Below are positions 43,603 through 51,412 of a stretch of DNA of 64,000 bases, one piece after another. Every line of letters starts with the position of its first letter. Position 1 is the stretch's first letter. A program made the position numbers and the translations under genes. The stretch comes from CAVVPY01 sp963750295 (lineage in GTDB: Bacteria > Actinomycetota > Actinomycetes > Mycobacteriales > Jatrophihabitantaceae): contig CAVVPY010000008.1 of NCBI GenBank assembly GCA_963750295.1, positions 354,851 through 418,850 of the forward strand. The letters are read 5' to 3'. The notes under the pieces were generated by a model, which ran no database searches, was not told the origin of the DNA, and was given only the letters and a program-made list of their open reading frames with translations.

Positions 43603-44448
43603 ATGACGTGCGGCATCGACCGGAGCCGCGGCCCGCATGCGGGGCTGCGCGCACTGGCGGTTCTCGTCGTCGATGCGATAAACGACGCCACCAGGATGCT
43701 GGTTACGCCGCCTGCGCTCGCCGCGGCCGGATCCGCCTCGATGGCCGTCGACGTCTCGTCCACCAGGCGCCGCCCGACTCCCGGTTCGTCCAGCCGGCAC
43801 GGCCTCGGGTCGGCCTCGCCGAAACGGTCTCCCTCGCCGACCGCTCCGCAACTCTCGCCGGACATCGACCCGGACGGCGTCGATGTCGACATGGACTCCG
43901 ACCACGTCGAGACCTGGCAGCTGGTCACTCGCGCCCAGGCCGGTGACGGCGACGCGTTCGGGTTGCTGTACGACCGCTACGTCGACGTCGTGTTCCGCTT
44001 CATCTTCTTCCGGGTCAACGACCGCACCTTGGCCGAGGACTTCACCAGCGAGACGTTCCTCCGCGCGCTGCGCCGCATCGGCACGATCAGCTACCAGGGA
44101 CGCGATATCGGCGCCTGGTTCGTGACGATCGCTCGCAACATCATTCTCGACCACCTGAAGTCCGCGCGGCACCGGCTGGAGTTCCCGACCTCCGACACGA
44201 TCGAGGGGGAACGGCGGGCACCCAGCCCGGAAGCCGCCGTCCTGGACATGCTGACGTCCGAGCGGCTGATGACCGCCGTGCGTGAACTCGGCGACGAGCA
44301 GCGCGAGTGCGTGATGCTGCGCTTCATCCAGGGGTTCTCGGTCAGCGAGACCGCGGCCGTGATGGGCAAGAACGACGGTGCGGTGAAAGCGCTTCAGCAC
44401 CGCGCGGTCCGCAAGCTCGCCGATCTGATCGGCGGTGACCTCGATTGA
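43603..44448 (+). CDS. bldN: BldN/AdsA-like ECF sigma factor with N-terminal extension
   Basis: A 281-aa ECF sigma factor. Region 2 (from about residue 105) has AGDGDAFGLLYDRYVDVVFRF and LAEDFTSETFLRALRRIG, then YQGRDIGAWFVTIARNIILDHLKS in sequence; region 4 has ECVMLRFIQGFSVSETAAVMGKNDGAVKALQHRAVR. This matches Streptomyces BldN strongly. The first 100 residues are an extension with VTPPALAAAGSAS, comparable to the pro-sequence that is removed from BldN, so the protein may be made as a proprotein. GAAGGA stands five bases before the ATG. Its anti-sigma gene follows, and the rex-hem neighbourhood is the Streptomyces one. Confidence 0.92.
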   Translation: MTCGIDRSRGPHAGLRALAVLVVDAINDATRMLVTPPALAAAGSASMAVDVSSTRRRPTPGSSSRHGLGSASPKRSPSPTAPQLSPDIDPDGVDVDMDSDHVETWQLVTRAQAGDGDAFGLLYDRYVDVVFRFIFFRVNDRTLAEDFTSETFLRALRRIGTISYQGRDIGAWFVTIARNIILDHLKSARHRLEFPTSDTIEGERRAPSPEAAVLDMLTSERLMTAVRELGDEQRECVMLRFIQGFSVSETAAVMGKNDGAVKALQHRAVRKLADLIGGDLD

Positions 44449-44475
44449 GTATCCACGCGCGACCGCGGTCGTTGA
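44448..44475 (+). promoter_or_regulatory. Candidate BldN-dependent promoter of rsbN
   Basis: AGTATC (44448-44453) and CGTTGA (44470-44475) are separated by 16 bp. From memory the BldN promoter consensus is CGTAAC-N16-CGTTGA: the -10 matches 6/6 and the -35 4/6. In Streptomyces rsbN is transcribed by BldN, giving feedback. The consensus should be checked against published sites. Confidence 0.45.
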
Positions 44476-44491
44476 CTGTTGTGTACGCGGC

Positions 44492-44513
44492 GCCGGCCCG
44501 GGGGCGGGCCGGC
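44492..44513 (+). terminator. Perfect 9-bp GC hairpin between bldN and rsbN
   Basis: GCCGGCCCG, a GGGG loop, then CGGGCCGGC form a perfect hairpin with no U-tract. It may terminate or attenuate read-through from bldN, or lie in the 5' leader of rsbN if the promoter upstream is used. The rest of the 44449-44572 gap shows nothing else clear. Confidence 0.5.
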
Positions 44514-44572
44514 CGACCGCGTGCGCCTCAGGCGGATGGCGGGAGCGGTAGAGATGATCGGCGCGGGGCCTC

Positions 44573-45796
44573 ATGGTTGAGCATCGGGTGCCGATGCTGA
44601 CCCCGTCGCTGCACCGTCACCCTGATCCGGAACGCTCACCGGATCCGAGGATCCGTGCGCTCGTCTCGCACCTGGCCGGCCTCGAGGTTGCGCCGCCGCT
44701 GCGTACCCACTTCCGGTCGGAGCTGCGCGCCCAACTGGTCGCCGTCGCGCCACGCCTGATCAAGGACGGCCCCGGCGTCGAGCGGCCCACCCCACCACCC
44801 GCACCGGTCGCGCGCCGCTCGGCCTTCGCCTGGCTCGGCGTGATCCGGCGCCCGCTCGCCGTGGTGACCTGCACCCTCGCGGTGTTCGTGGCCCTGCTGG
44901 GCGGTGCGGTCTGGATCAGCCAGAAGTCGCTGCCCGGGGACGCGCTCTACGGGCTCAAGCGCGCGAGCGAGAACCTGCAGAAGGCGATGACGTCCGGCGA
45001 CACACAACGGGCCAAGCTGCTGCTGTCCTTCGCCGACACCCGCTACAACGAGGTTTCTAACCTCCTGCCCCGGGCGACCGCTCCGGCAGCGCGCGGTGCC
45101 GCGATCGACGCCGGCACGGCAGCCCTGGTCAAGGGCGCCCTCGACTCCGCCGACGACGACATCCGGCAGGCCATGCAGACCCTGGGCGCGCAGGCCAAGC
45201 GCACCTCGTCCGGCAAGCAGTACTCGGCGGCGACCGGGTGGACCCCGAGCCACGTGAACGCGCTGCAGGCGATCGTGGGCCGCATCCCGAGCGGGGCCTT
45301 GCATCAGCGCGCCGCCTCCTCTCTGGCCCTGATCAAGGCGGCCGACGTCCGCGCCCACCGCGTCCGCGCCCTCGGTGACTGCGGCTGCCTGGCGAGCGCC
45401 CGAACCGATGACCTCGGCGTGATTCCGTGCCGCACCTGCTCCTCGGCCGCGGGCGCGATCGCGCCTGGCACGTCGACGCGTACCGAACCTGGCAGCCGTC
45501 CCGGCTCGACGGACCGCGCCGGTACCCGCACGGCTACCAACGCCGAGGCCGCGGCGAGCCCGTCGGTGAGCGGCCCGGCGGGCACTGTTCCGGCCGGCAC
45601 CGGCGACGCTTCCGTCCCACCGGCGCCAGTGGACAACGTGCCCGCGCTGCCCAGCCTGCCGGGTGTGCCGAGCGTCCTGAACCCGCCGGGCGCTCCGCCC
45701 GATCTCGGTGACGCGGGCACCGCCTGCAGCGGAGCACCGGACCTGAGCGGGCTGGGCCTGGGTGGGCTCCACCTCGGGTCCTGCCACCGCAGCTAG
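44573..45796 (+). CDS. rsbN: RsbN-like transmembrane anti-sigma factor (DUF5667)
   Basis: A 407-aa membrane protein. The cytosolic N-terminus (residues 1-85) has IRALVSHLAGLEVAPPLRTHFRSELRAQLV in sequence, the presumed sigma-binding part. One TM follows (residues about 97-115, LAVVTCTLAVFVALLGGAVW), then a DUF5667 external domain beginning SLPGDALYGLKRASENLQ. The C-terminal 150 residues are Pro/Thr/Ser-rich with scattered Cys (CGCLAS, CRTCSS) and no fold I recognise. Position after bldN and the DUF5667 layout match S. coelicolor RsbN, which holds BldN at the membrane. Confidence 0.85.
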   Translation: MVEHRVPMLTPSLHRHPDPERSPDPRIRALVSHLAGLEVAPPLRTHFRSELRAQLVAVAPRLIKDGPGVERPTPPPAPVARRSAFAWLGVIRRPLAVVTCTLAVFVALLGGAVWISQKSLPGDALYGLKRASENLQKAMTSGDTQRAKLLLSFADTRYNEVSNLLPRATAPAARGAAIDAGTAALVKGALDSADDDIRQAMQTLGAQAKRTSSGKQYSAATGWTPSHVNALQAIVGRIPSGALHQRAASSLALIKAADVRAHRVRALGDCGCLASARTDDLGVIPCRTCSSAAGAIAPGTSTRTEPGSRPGSTDRAGTRTATNAEAAASPSVSGPAGTVPAGTGDASVPPAPVDNVPALPSLPGVPSVLNPPGAPPDLGDAGTACSGAPDLSGLGLGGLHLGSCHRS

Positions 45797-45889
45797 TCCG
45801 TCCGGTCGGTACCCCGCCCGTCATCTGCACGTCACCGGCGCCGTCGTCGACTACATCTGACGTTAATCCGGGCTGGCTAGTCTGGCGCC

Positions 45890-46828
45890 GTGGCACGCGG
45901 CAGACAGAGCAGTAAGCGCAGCGGCGAGCCGAACGCGGTACCGGCCGATCACGGCAAGGCCCAACCGCCTGCCGTGCCGCTCGACCCGCAGGCAGCCGCG
46001 TTCTTCGACGTCGACAACACGATGATGGTCGGGGCCTCGATCTTCCACTTCGCCAAGGGCCTGGCCGCCCGCGACTTCTTCTCCTGGCGCGATCTGGTCA
46101 CGTTCACGATGAAGCAAGCGCGCCTGCGCGTCCGGGGCGAGACCCACGACGATCTGCACAACACCCGCGAGTCCGCACTGGCGTTCATCGCCGGCAAACG
46201 CGTCGCAGACATCGTCGACCTGGGCGAGGAGATCTACGACGAGGAGATGTCCGACCGGATCTGGTCGGGCACCTACGCGCTGGCCCGGGGCCATGTCGAG
46301 GCGGGGCAGCGAGTGTGGCTGGTGACCGCGACGCCGGTGGAACTGGCCACGATCATCGCGTCCCGGCTCAAGCTCACCGGCGCGCTCGGCACGATCGCCG
46401 AGTCCGAGGACGGCTTCTACACCGGGCGCCTGGTCGGCGACGTGCTGCACGGCGAGGCGAAGGCTGACGCGGTGCGCGCGCTCGCCGAGCGCGAGGGCAT
46501 CGAACTGGCCAAGTGCAGCGCCTACTCCGATTCGATCAACGATATGCCCCTGCTGTCGCTGGTGGGCCGGGCGGTGGCGATCAATCCCGACTCGGCATTG
46601 CGGGCCGAGGCGAAGAAGCGCGGCTGGGAGATCCGCGACTTCCGCACCGGCCGCAAGGCGGCGATGATCGGCGTTCCCACCGCGCTGGGCGTCGGCGCGC
46701 TGGGCGGCGGGGTGGCGGCCGGCTTGGCGTTGCGACGCTCGCGGCGCGAAGCCGCTGCGGCTGCCGCGGCCGCAGCAGCCGCAGCACAGCGCGGGTGGTG
46801 GCGGGGGGCCGGCGGCCTGCTGCGCTGA
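45890..46828 (+). CDS. HAD-IB family phosphatase (SerB/CicA-like)
   Basis: A 312-aa HAD hydrolase. The nucleophile motif is AFFDVDNTMM near residue 40 (the acid/base Asp two residues on), VWLVTATPVELATII near residue 145 is motif II, and SAYSDSINDMPLLSLVG near residue 210 is motif III/IV. This pattern is that of the HAD-IB/CicA group, whose members cleave phosphate from phosphoserine or phospholipids. The C-terminus has a TM-like stretch (GVPTALGVGALGGGVAAGLAL) and a poly-Ala run. TAGTCT (45878-45883) ends six bases before the GTG start. The next gene, convergent, is an acyltransferase, hinting at lipid metabolism. Confidence 0.88.
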   Translation: MARGRQSSKRSGEPNAVPADHGKAQPPAVPLDPQAAAFFDVDNTMMVGASIFHFAKGLAARDFFSWRDLVTFTMKQARLRVRGETHDDLHNTRESALAFIAGKRVADIVDLGEEIYDEEMSDRIWSGTYALARGHVEAGQRVWLVTATPVELATIIASRLKLTGALGTIAESEDGFYTGRLVGDVLHGEAKADAVRALAEREGIELAKCSAYSDSINDMPLLSLVGRAVAINPDSALRAEAKKRGWEIRDFRTGRKAAMIGVPTALGVGALGGGVAAGLALRRSRREAAAAAAAAAAAAQRGWWRGAGGLLR

Positions 46829-46849
46829 GAACGATCAGCCGCGCTCTGC

Positions 46850-47863
46850 TCAGCGCCAGGCGGAGCGGCGCTGGACCAGCAGGCGGTAGAGGCTCGCCTG
46901 GATCGTCTCGCGTACCTGATCGGCCAACTCGAACACCGCCGTGGTGTCCGGCTGGTCCGGGTAGGACGACGGCAGGATCGCCTCGCTGAACTCGAGGTAC
47001 CACTTGCTCGGCAACGGGACGAGCCCGAGCGGGCCCAGCCACGGGAACGTCGGGGTGAGCGGGAAATGCGGCAGGTTGAGGATCCGGGCCAGCGCCGGCG
47101 CGGTGCGGAGCACCGGATGGGTTTCCTCGGCCCCGACGATGGACACCGCGATGATCGGCACTCGGGCGGCGATGGCGGCCTCGACGAAGCCGCTGCGCCC
47201 GAAGCGCTGCAACTGGTAGCGATCGCGGAAGGGCTTGCTGCTGCCGCGCGCACCCTCCGGCCAGACCCCGACCAACTCACCCGCGCGCAGCAGTCGCTCG
47301 GCGTCTGGGTGGCAGGCGAGGCTGGCACCGGTGCGACGAGCAAGCGGTCCGAGTCCGGGCGTCCGGAACACCACGTCCGAACCGAGGACGCGCAGGTGCC
47401 GCCCGGCCGCGTGCTCGTCGTGTACCGCGACCGCGGTCATCATCGCGTCCAGCGAACCGAGCCCGCCGGCATGGTTCGCGACCAGCAGCGCACCCCCGGT
47501 CGCGGGCAGGTTCTCGACCCCGTTCACCTCGACCCGGAACCACCGCCGGTACAACGTGCGCAGCAGCGGGAGCGCAACCGCGTCGGTGAACTCGGGGTCG
47601 AAGCCGAACTCGTCCACGCGGTAGTCGCCGGCCAGGCGACGGCGCAAGAACTCCACGGCGGCGGCGAGCCGGGGTTCGGGGCTTGCCTCGGGCACGGCAG
47701 GAGCCTCGAGCGGTGCGGGAACCTCGGCCGCGCCGGGCAGCCGAACCACCGCTGCATCGTCGTCCGGTGCGCCGGTACCACGCAGCCGCGCCGGCCCCCG
47801 GCGTGAGCGCGGACCCGACGGCATCCGGATCACGACGCCGTCGCTGTCCGCAGCCTCGTCCAT
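46850..47863 (-). CDS. Lysophospholipid-type acyltransferase (PlsC-like)
   Basis: A 337-aa protein. The acyltransferase domain starts near residue 105; LLVANHAGGLGSLDAMM near residue 128 is the catalytic His block, with His and Asp seven residues apart (one more than in close relatives as I recall them), GVWPEGARGSSKPFRDRYQ near residue 200 is the phosphate-binding motif and ARVPIIAVSIVGAEETHP is block IV. The 90-residue N-terminal region is Pro/Ala-rich and variable. Only one base separates its start from the upstream epimerase stop, so the two are probably co-translated. Confidence 0.87.
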   Translation of the reverse strand: MDEAADSDGVVIRMPSGPRSRRGPARLRGTGAPDDDAAVVRLPGAAEVPAPLEAPAVPEASPEPRLAAAVEFLRRRLAGDYRVDEFGFDPEFTDAVALPLLRTLYRRWFRVEVNGVENLPATGGALLVANHAGGLGSLDAMMTAVAVHDEHAAGRHLRVLGSDVVFRTPGLGPLARRTGASLACHPDAERLLRAGELVGVWPEGARGSSKPFRDRYQLQRFGRSGFVEAAIAARVPIIAVSIVGAEETHPVLRTAPALARILNLPHFPLTPTFPWLGPLGLVPLPSKWYLEFSEAILPSSYPDQPDTTAVFELADQVRETIQASLYRLLVQRRSAWR

Positions 47864-47864
47864 G

Positions 47865-48899
47865 TCAGCCCCCCTGGCGGGCGAGGGTACGCCCGACCCG
47901 ATCGAGGACAGCGCGCCCCGGCCGCGGTAACGCGGCCGAGTGGCTGGTGAGATAGCTGCGCAACGCTGCTTGTGTGGTGTAGAGGGGCGCGTACCCGAAC
48001 TGCGTCCGCAACTTGGTGGTGTCGACGACGCGACCGTAGTTAAGGAAGCGGGCCTCCTCGGCCGATACGTCGATGACGCCGGTGTTGCGGACCAGTGATC
48101 CGACCAGCGAGATGGCCGGCGACCAGACGGGGACGCGCATCCGGCGGGCCCAGCGCACGGCCTGCGACAGCGGGACCATGCCCTCGCCCGCGACGTTGAA
48201 CACGCCGGGCAGGTCGGCCAATGCGGCGCGCTCGAGCACTGCCACCGCGTCGTCCTCGTGCAGCAGCTGCAGCCGCGGATCGAAACCGAGCGCGCTCGGG
48301 ACCACCGGCATCGCCAGGTAGCGGGTGAGCGCGGTGTCCACCGTCGGGCCGATCAGGTTGGCCAGGCGCAGGATGGTCACGGCGATGTCCGGGCGGCGGC
48401 GGGCAAAGCCCCGGGTGAGGTGTTCGACTTCAACTGCCTCGCGGGCGTACCCGGGCGACGTGCTGCGTGCGGGCTCGCTGGCCTCGGTGAACACCGCCGG
48501 ATCGCGCGGGCTGGCCCCGTATACCGCCGTCGTCGAGGCCAGGACGACGCGCGAGACGGTGTCGGAGGTCTGGCAACCCGCGAGCAACTGCATGGTCCCC
48601 GTGACCTGCCGATCGCGCGGTTGGGCCTGCGCCGGGCGGTTGCGTGCTTGCGGTGCGGCATGGACGACGATGTCCACCCCCGCCTGCGTGATGACCTTGG
48701 CGATCAGCGGATTGCCGATGTCGGCCCGGACGAACTCGGCGCGGCCCAGCGTGGGCGCGGCGCCCTGGACGTCGATGTCGCGAGGCGGCACCGTGTCGAC
48801 GCCGATCAGCCGATCGATCGCCGGGCTGAGCGACAGCTGGGCGGCCAGGCGCGTGCCAAGAAACCGGCTCACACCGGTGATGAGGACGACGTTGCCCAT
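47865..48899 (-). CDS. NAD-dependent epimerase/dehydratase-like protein
   Basis: A 344-aa extended SDR. The NAD loop is VVLITGVSRFLGTRLAAQL at the N-terminus, RAEFVRADIGNPLIAKVI is the acidic segment, VHAAPQARNRPAQAQ and VLASTTAVYGASP near residue 120 precede the YAREAVEVEH block, which holds a YX3E in place of the YX3K catalytic pair. Loss of the Lys argues against normal epimerase activity; a binding or regulatory role is possible. It precedes the acyltransferase gene by one base. Homologues share this locus in other actinomycetes. Confidence 0.85.
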   Translation of the reverse strand: MGNVVLITGVSRFLGTRLAAQLSLSPAIDRLIGVDTVPPRDIDVQGAAPTLGRAEFVRADIGNPLIAKVITQAGVDIVVHAAPQARNRPAQAQPRDRQVTGTMQLLAGCQTSDTVSRVVLASTTAVYGASPRDPAVFTEASEPARSTSPGYAREAVEVEHLTRGFARRRPDIAVTILRLANLIGPTVDTALTRYLAMPVVPSALGFDPRLQLLHEDDAVAVLERAALADLPGVFNVAGEGMVPLSQAVRWARRMRVPVWSPAISLVGSLVRNTGVIDVSAEEARFLNYGRVVDTTKLRTQFGYAPLYTTQAALRSYLTSHSAALPRPGRAVLDRVGRTLARQGG

Positions 48900-48923
48900 C
48901 GGGTCCGACCCGCGCGGCCGGGA

Positions 48924-49022
48924 CTACTTCTTGTTGCGGCGCTGTACGCGTGTCTTCTTCAGCAGCTTGCGGTGCTTCTTCTTCGCCATCCGCTTACGCC
49001 GCTTCTTGATGACAGAACCCAT
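48924..49022 (-). CDS. 30S ribosomal protein bS22 (AURKAIP1/COX24 domain)
   Basis: A 32-residue, extremely basic protein: it starts MGSVIKKRRKRMAKKKHRKL and ends TRVQRRNKK. This is the actinomycete AURKAIP1/COX24-domain protein identified as ribosomal protein bS22 in mycobacterial ribosome structures. Eighteen of the residues are Lys or Arg. The gene is too short for most gene finders but is highly conserved in sequence and position, between the epimerase and the BldC-like HTH gene. Confidence 0.9.
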   Translation of the reverse strand: MGSVIKKRRKRMAKKKHRKLLKKTRVQRRNKK

Positions 49023-49123
49023 GGGTGAGGACCTCGTTCGCTGTTCGCGCCGCAACCAGAGTGCTGCAGCGGTGTCGGCCCGAGCCTACCCGCCGGTCGA
49101 ACCGGCCCCGGCCGGTCCGTTTC

Positions 49124-49396
49124 TCAGCCGGCTTCGATGAACGCGGCGCGCAGGTAGTCGTGCACCGCCTTCTCGGGTACGCGAAACGAGCGGCCGACGC
49201 GGACTGCGGGCAGATCGCCGCTGTGCACCATCCGGTAGACGGTCATCTTGGACACCCGCATGACCGAGGCGACCTCGGCGACAGTCAGGAACCTGACCTC
49301 GGCCAGGGACGGGTCGAGGCCGCCAGGACGGCGCGGCTCGCTGGCCGCGCCTGCCTCGCCGGGCTGGCGCTGCGGCCCGGTCGGCGGCGTGCTCAT
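49124..49396 (-). CDS. BldC-like helix-turn-helix DNA-binding protein
   Basis: A 90-aa protein with a C-terminal MerR/excisionase-type winged helix: VRFLTVAEVASVMRVSKMTVYRMVHSGDLPAVRVGRSFRVPE in sequence, residues about 33-75. The first 30 residues are Pro/Gly-rich. The domain is like BldC and the S. coelicolor HTH protein encoded near its own bS22 and proC genes. The ATG at 49396 starts MSTPPTGPQRQ; a longer frame would run through intergenic sequence. A 15-bp inverted repeat lies 29 bp upstream and could be its operator. Confidence 0.88.
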   Translation of the reverse strand: MSTPPTGPQRQPGEAGAASEPRRPGGLDPSLAEVRFLTVAEVASVMRVSKMTVYRMVHSGDLPAVRVGRSFRVPEKAVHDYLRAAFIEAG

Positions 49397-49424
49397 GGGT
49401 CGATCATTACGACAGCGATCATCT

Positions 49425-49439
49425 CTGGAGTCATTCCAG
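49425..49439. promoter_or_regulatory. Inverted repeat upstream of the BldC-like gene
   Basis: CTGGA-GTCAT-TCCAG is a perfect 5+5+5 inverted repeat 29 bp before the start codon at 49396. It is short, but its place suits autoregulation by the HTH protein. Confidence 0.35.
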
Positions 49440-49522
49440 CCACCTTCGGCACGTGTCAGTGCGTCGGCTTCCCCACCGACGAACGGGGACACGCACGTGC
49501 TGTGGTGAGACTAGCGGTACCT

Positions 49523-49551
49523 GTGGGGCAGAAGCGATAGCTGTACCCCAC
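49523..49551 (-). terminator. Possible hairpin terminator downstream of proC
   Basis: GTGGGGCAG and CTG-TA-CCCCAC can pair around a 9-nt loop with a 2-nt bulge. It lies 38 bp past the proC stop in the 192-bp gap 49397-49588, which otherwise shows only the inverted repeat near the HTH gene. There is no U-tract. Confidence 0.35.
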
Positions 49552-49588
49552 CTGAGACCTGCCCGTGGGCAGGTTTGCCGCCTTTGCC

Positions 49589-50392
49589 CTAGTCGGCGCG
49601 GCCCAGTTCAGCACTCCGGAGGGCCGCAGCCTCGATCGCGGCGAGCAGGGCCGCCCGGACGCCGTGTTTCTCCAGCTCCCGAATCGCCGAGATGGTCGTC
49701 CCACCCGGGCTGGTGACCGCCTCGCGGAGCTGGACGGGGTGCTCCCCGGAGTCGCGCAGCATCACCGCCGCACCGATCGCGGTCTGCACGATCAGCTCCG
49801 CCGCCAGGGTGCGCGGCAGGCCGAGCAGGATCCCGGCGTCGATCATCGCCTCGACCAGGTAGAAGAAGTACGCCGGCCCGCTGCCGGACAGCGCCGTGAC
49901 CGCGTCCAGCTGCGACTCGGGCACCCGCACGACCCGGCCGACCGATCGCAGCAGTGCCTCGGCGGTGGCCAGATGCCCTTCGGCGGCGTGCGAGCCCGGG
50001 GCGATCGCGGTCATCGCCTCGTCGACCAGCGCCGGGGTGTTCGGCATGCAGCGCACGACCGGCACCCCGGCACCCAGGCGGGCTTCGAGATGGGCGGTCG
50101 TCACGCCGGCCGCAACCGAGACCACCAGGTGCTCGGCGGTGACCGAGGCGGCGAGTTCGGCCAGCAGCGCGTCGATGTCCTGCGGCTTGACGGCGACGAG
50201 CAGCGTCCGCGCGGCCGCTACCGCGGCGGGGACGTCCAGCGCGCGGACGCCGTAGGTCTCGGCGAGGTAGTCGGCGCGCTCGCCGTGCTTCTCGACGACC
50301 ACGATGTCGGCAGCGGTGCGCTCACCGCGCAGCAGTCCGCTCAGCAGCGCCTCGCCGATCTTCCCGCCGCCCAGGATTGCCAGGGCATCCAT
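49589..50392 (-). CDS. proC: Pyrroline-5-carboxylate reductase
   Basis: A 267-aa ProC, last step of proline synthesis. The NAD(P) loop is AILGGGKIGEALLSGLLRG; VAVKPQDIDALL near residue 68, VVRCMPNTPALVDEAMTAI near residue 112 and the signature TALSGSGPAYFFYLVEAMIDAG near residue 160 are present, with TSPGGTTISAI near residue 230. It follows proline dehydrogenase by 3 bp, so synthesis and breakdown of proline are coupled in one operon. Confidence 0.96.
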   Translation of the reverse strand: MDALAILGGGKIGEALLSGLLRGERTAADIVVVEKHGERADYLAETYGVRALDVPAAVAAARTLLVAVKPQDIDALLAELAASVTAEHLVVSVAAGVTTAHLEARLGAGVPVVRCMPNTPALVDEAMTAIAPGSHAAEGHLATAEALLRSVGRVVRVPESQLDAVTALSGSGPAYFFYLVEAMIDAGILLGLPRTLAAELIVQTAIGAAVMLRDSGEHPVQLREAVTSPGGTTISAIRELEKHGVRAALLAAIEAAALRSAELGRAD

Positions 50393-50395
50393 CGC

Positions 50396-51349
50396 CTATC
50401 CCTTCGAAAGCAGCGCCCGGGCGAAGAACGTCAGGTTGGCCGGGCGTTCGGCCAGCCGCCGCATGAGGTAGCCGTACCACTGCGCACCGTAGGGCAGGTA
50501 CACGCGGACCGTGTGACCGAGCTCGGCCAGCCGTCGCTGCTCGTGCGGACGGATGCCGTAGAGCATCTGCAGCTCGTAGTCGGACCCGGGCCGCTTGCCG
50601 TGGTGGCTGGCCCGGCTGATGCCGATGTCGATCAGCCGCGGGTCGTGCGTGGCCAGCATCGGGTAACCGGCTCCGGCCATCAGGATGTTCGTGCACCGGA
50701 CGTAGGACAGGTCGACGTCCTGGCGGCTCTGGTAGGCGACCGACTCCGGTTCGCGGTAGGCGCCCTTGCACAGCCGCACCCGGCTGCCCGCGGTGGCCAG
50801 GTCGCGGCAGTCCCCCTCGGTGCGACGCAGGTAGGACTGCAGCACGGCTGCGGTGGCCGGGAAGTCCTGGCGCAGCTCGGCCAGGATGCCCAACGTCGAG
50901 TCGGTGGTGGTGTGGTCCTCCATGTCGAGCGTGACGGTGGCGCCGACGGCCTGCGCGGAGGTGCAGATCTCGCGGGCGTGCTCGAGGGCGATCTTCTCGC
51001 CGTCCGCACCGAGCGCCTGGCCGATGGCGCTGAGCTTGACGCTCACCTCGACCCGGGACGTGAGCGGCGCACGCTGCTCGGTGACGCCGGCGCGCCGCAG
51101 GGTGGCGAGCAGGTCGCGGTACGCGGCGACGACGCCGTCGGCCTGGGACCGCTCGGTGGTGTCCTCGCCGAGGTGGTCGAGGGTGACCGTCAGCCCGTCC
51201 TCGACCAGTGCCCGCGTCGCCTCGACCGCCGCGGACACGTCCGAGCCGCCCACGAAGCGGTGCACGACGCCGCGGCTGATGGGCGCATTGGTGACCAGCT
51301 TCTCGACGCGGGCGTTGCGCGAGGCCGCGAGGATCGTCGAACGCAACAT
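50396..51349 (-). CDS. Proline dehydrogenase
   Basis: A 317-aa single-domain FAD proline dehydrogenase (PutB/PRODH type) that makes pyrroline-5-carboxylate. SVKLSAIGQALGADGE near residue 105, VTLDMEDHTTTDSTL near residue 140, RVRLCKGAYREPESVA near residue 190 and YLPYGAQWYGYLMRRLAERPAN near residue 285 (the substrate-binding Y-x-x-R-R) are seen. TACGCT lies seven bases before the ATG, suggesting a leaderless transcript. No P5C dehydrogenase gene is in this window. Confidence 0.93.
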   Translation of the reverse strand: MLRSTILAASRNARVEKLVTNAPISRGVVHRFVGGSDVSAAVEATRALVEDGLTVTLDHLGEDTTERSQADGVVAAYRDLLATLRRAGVTEQRAPLTSRVEVSVKLSAIGQALGADGEKIALEHAREICTSAQAVGATVTLDMEDHTTTDSTLGILAELRQDFPATAAVLQSYLRRTEGDCRDLATAGSRVRLCKGAYREPESVAYQSRQDVDLSYVRCTNILMAGAGYPMLATHDPRLIDIGISRASHHGKRPGSDYELQMLYGIRPHEQRRLAELGHTVRVYLPYGAQWYGYLMRRLAERPANLTFFARALLSKG

Positions 51350-51412
51350 GCTCCAGAGCGTAGAGCTCCGCTCCGCACGACCGGACAGCCCCGGTACGGC
51401 TGTTCGGGCTCG

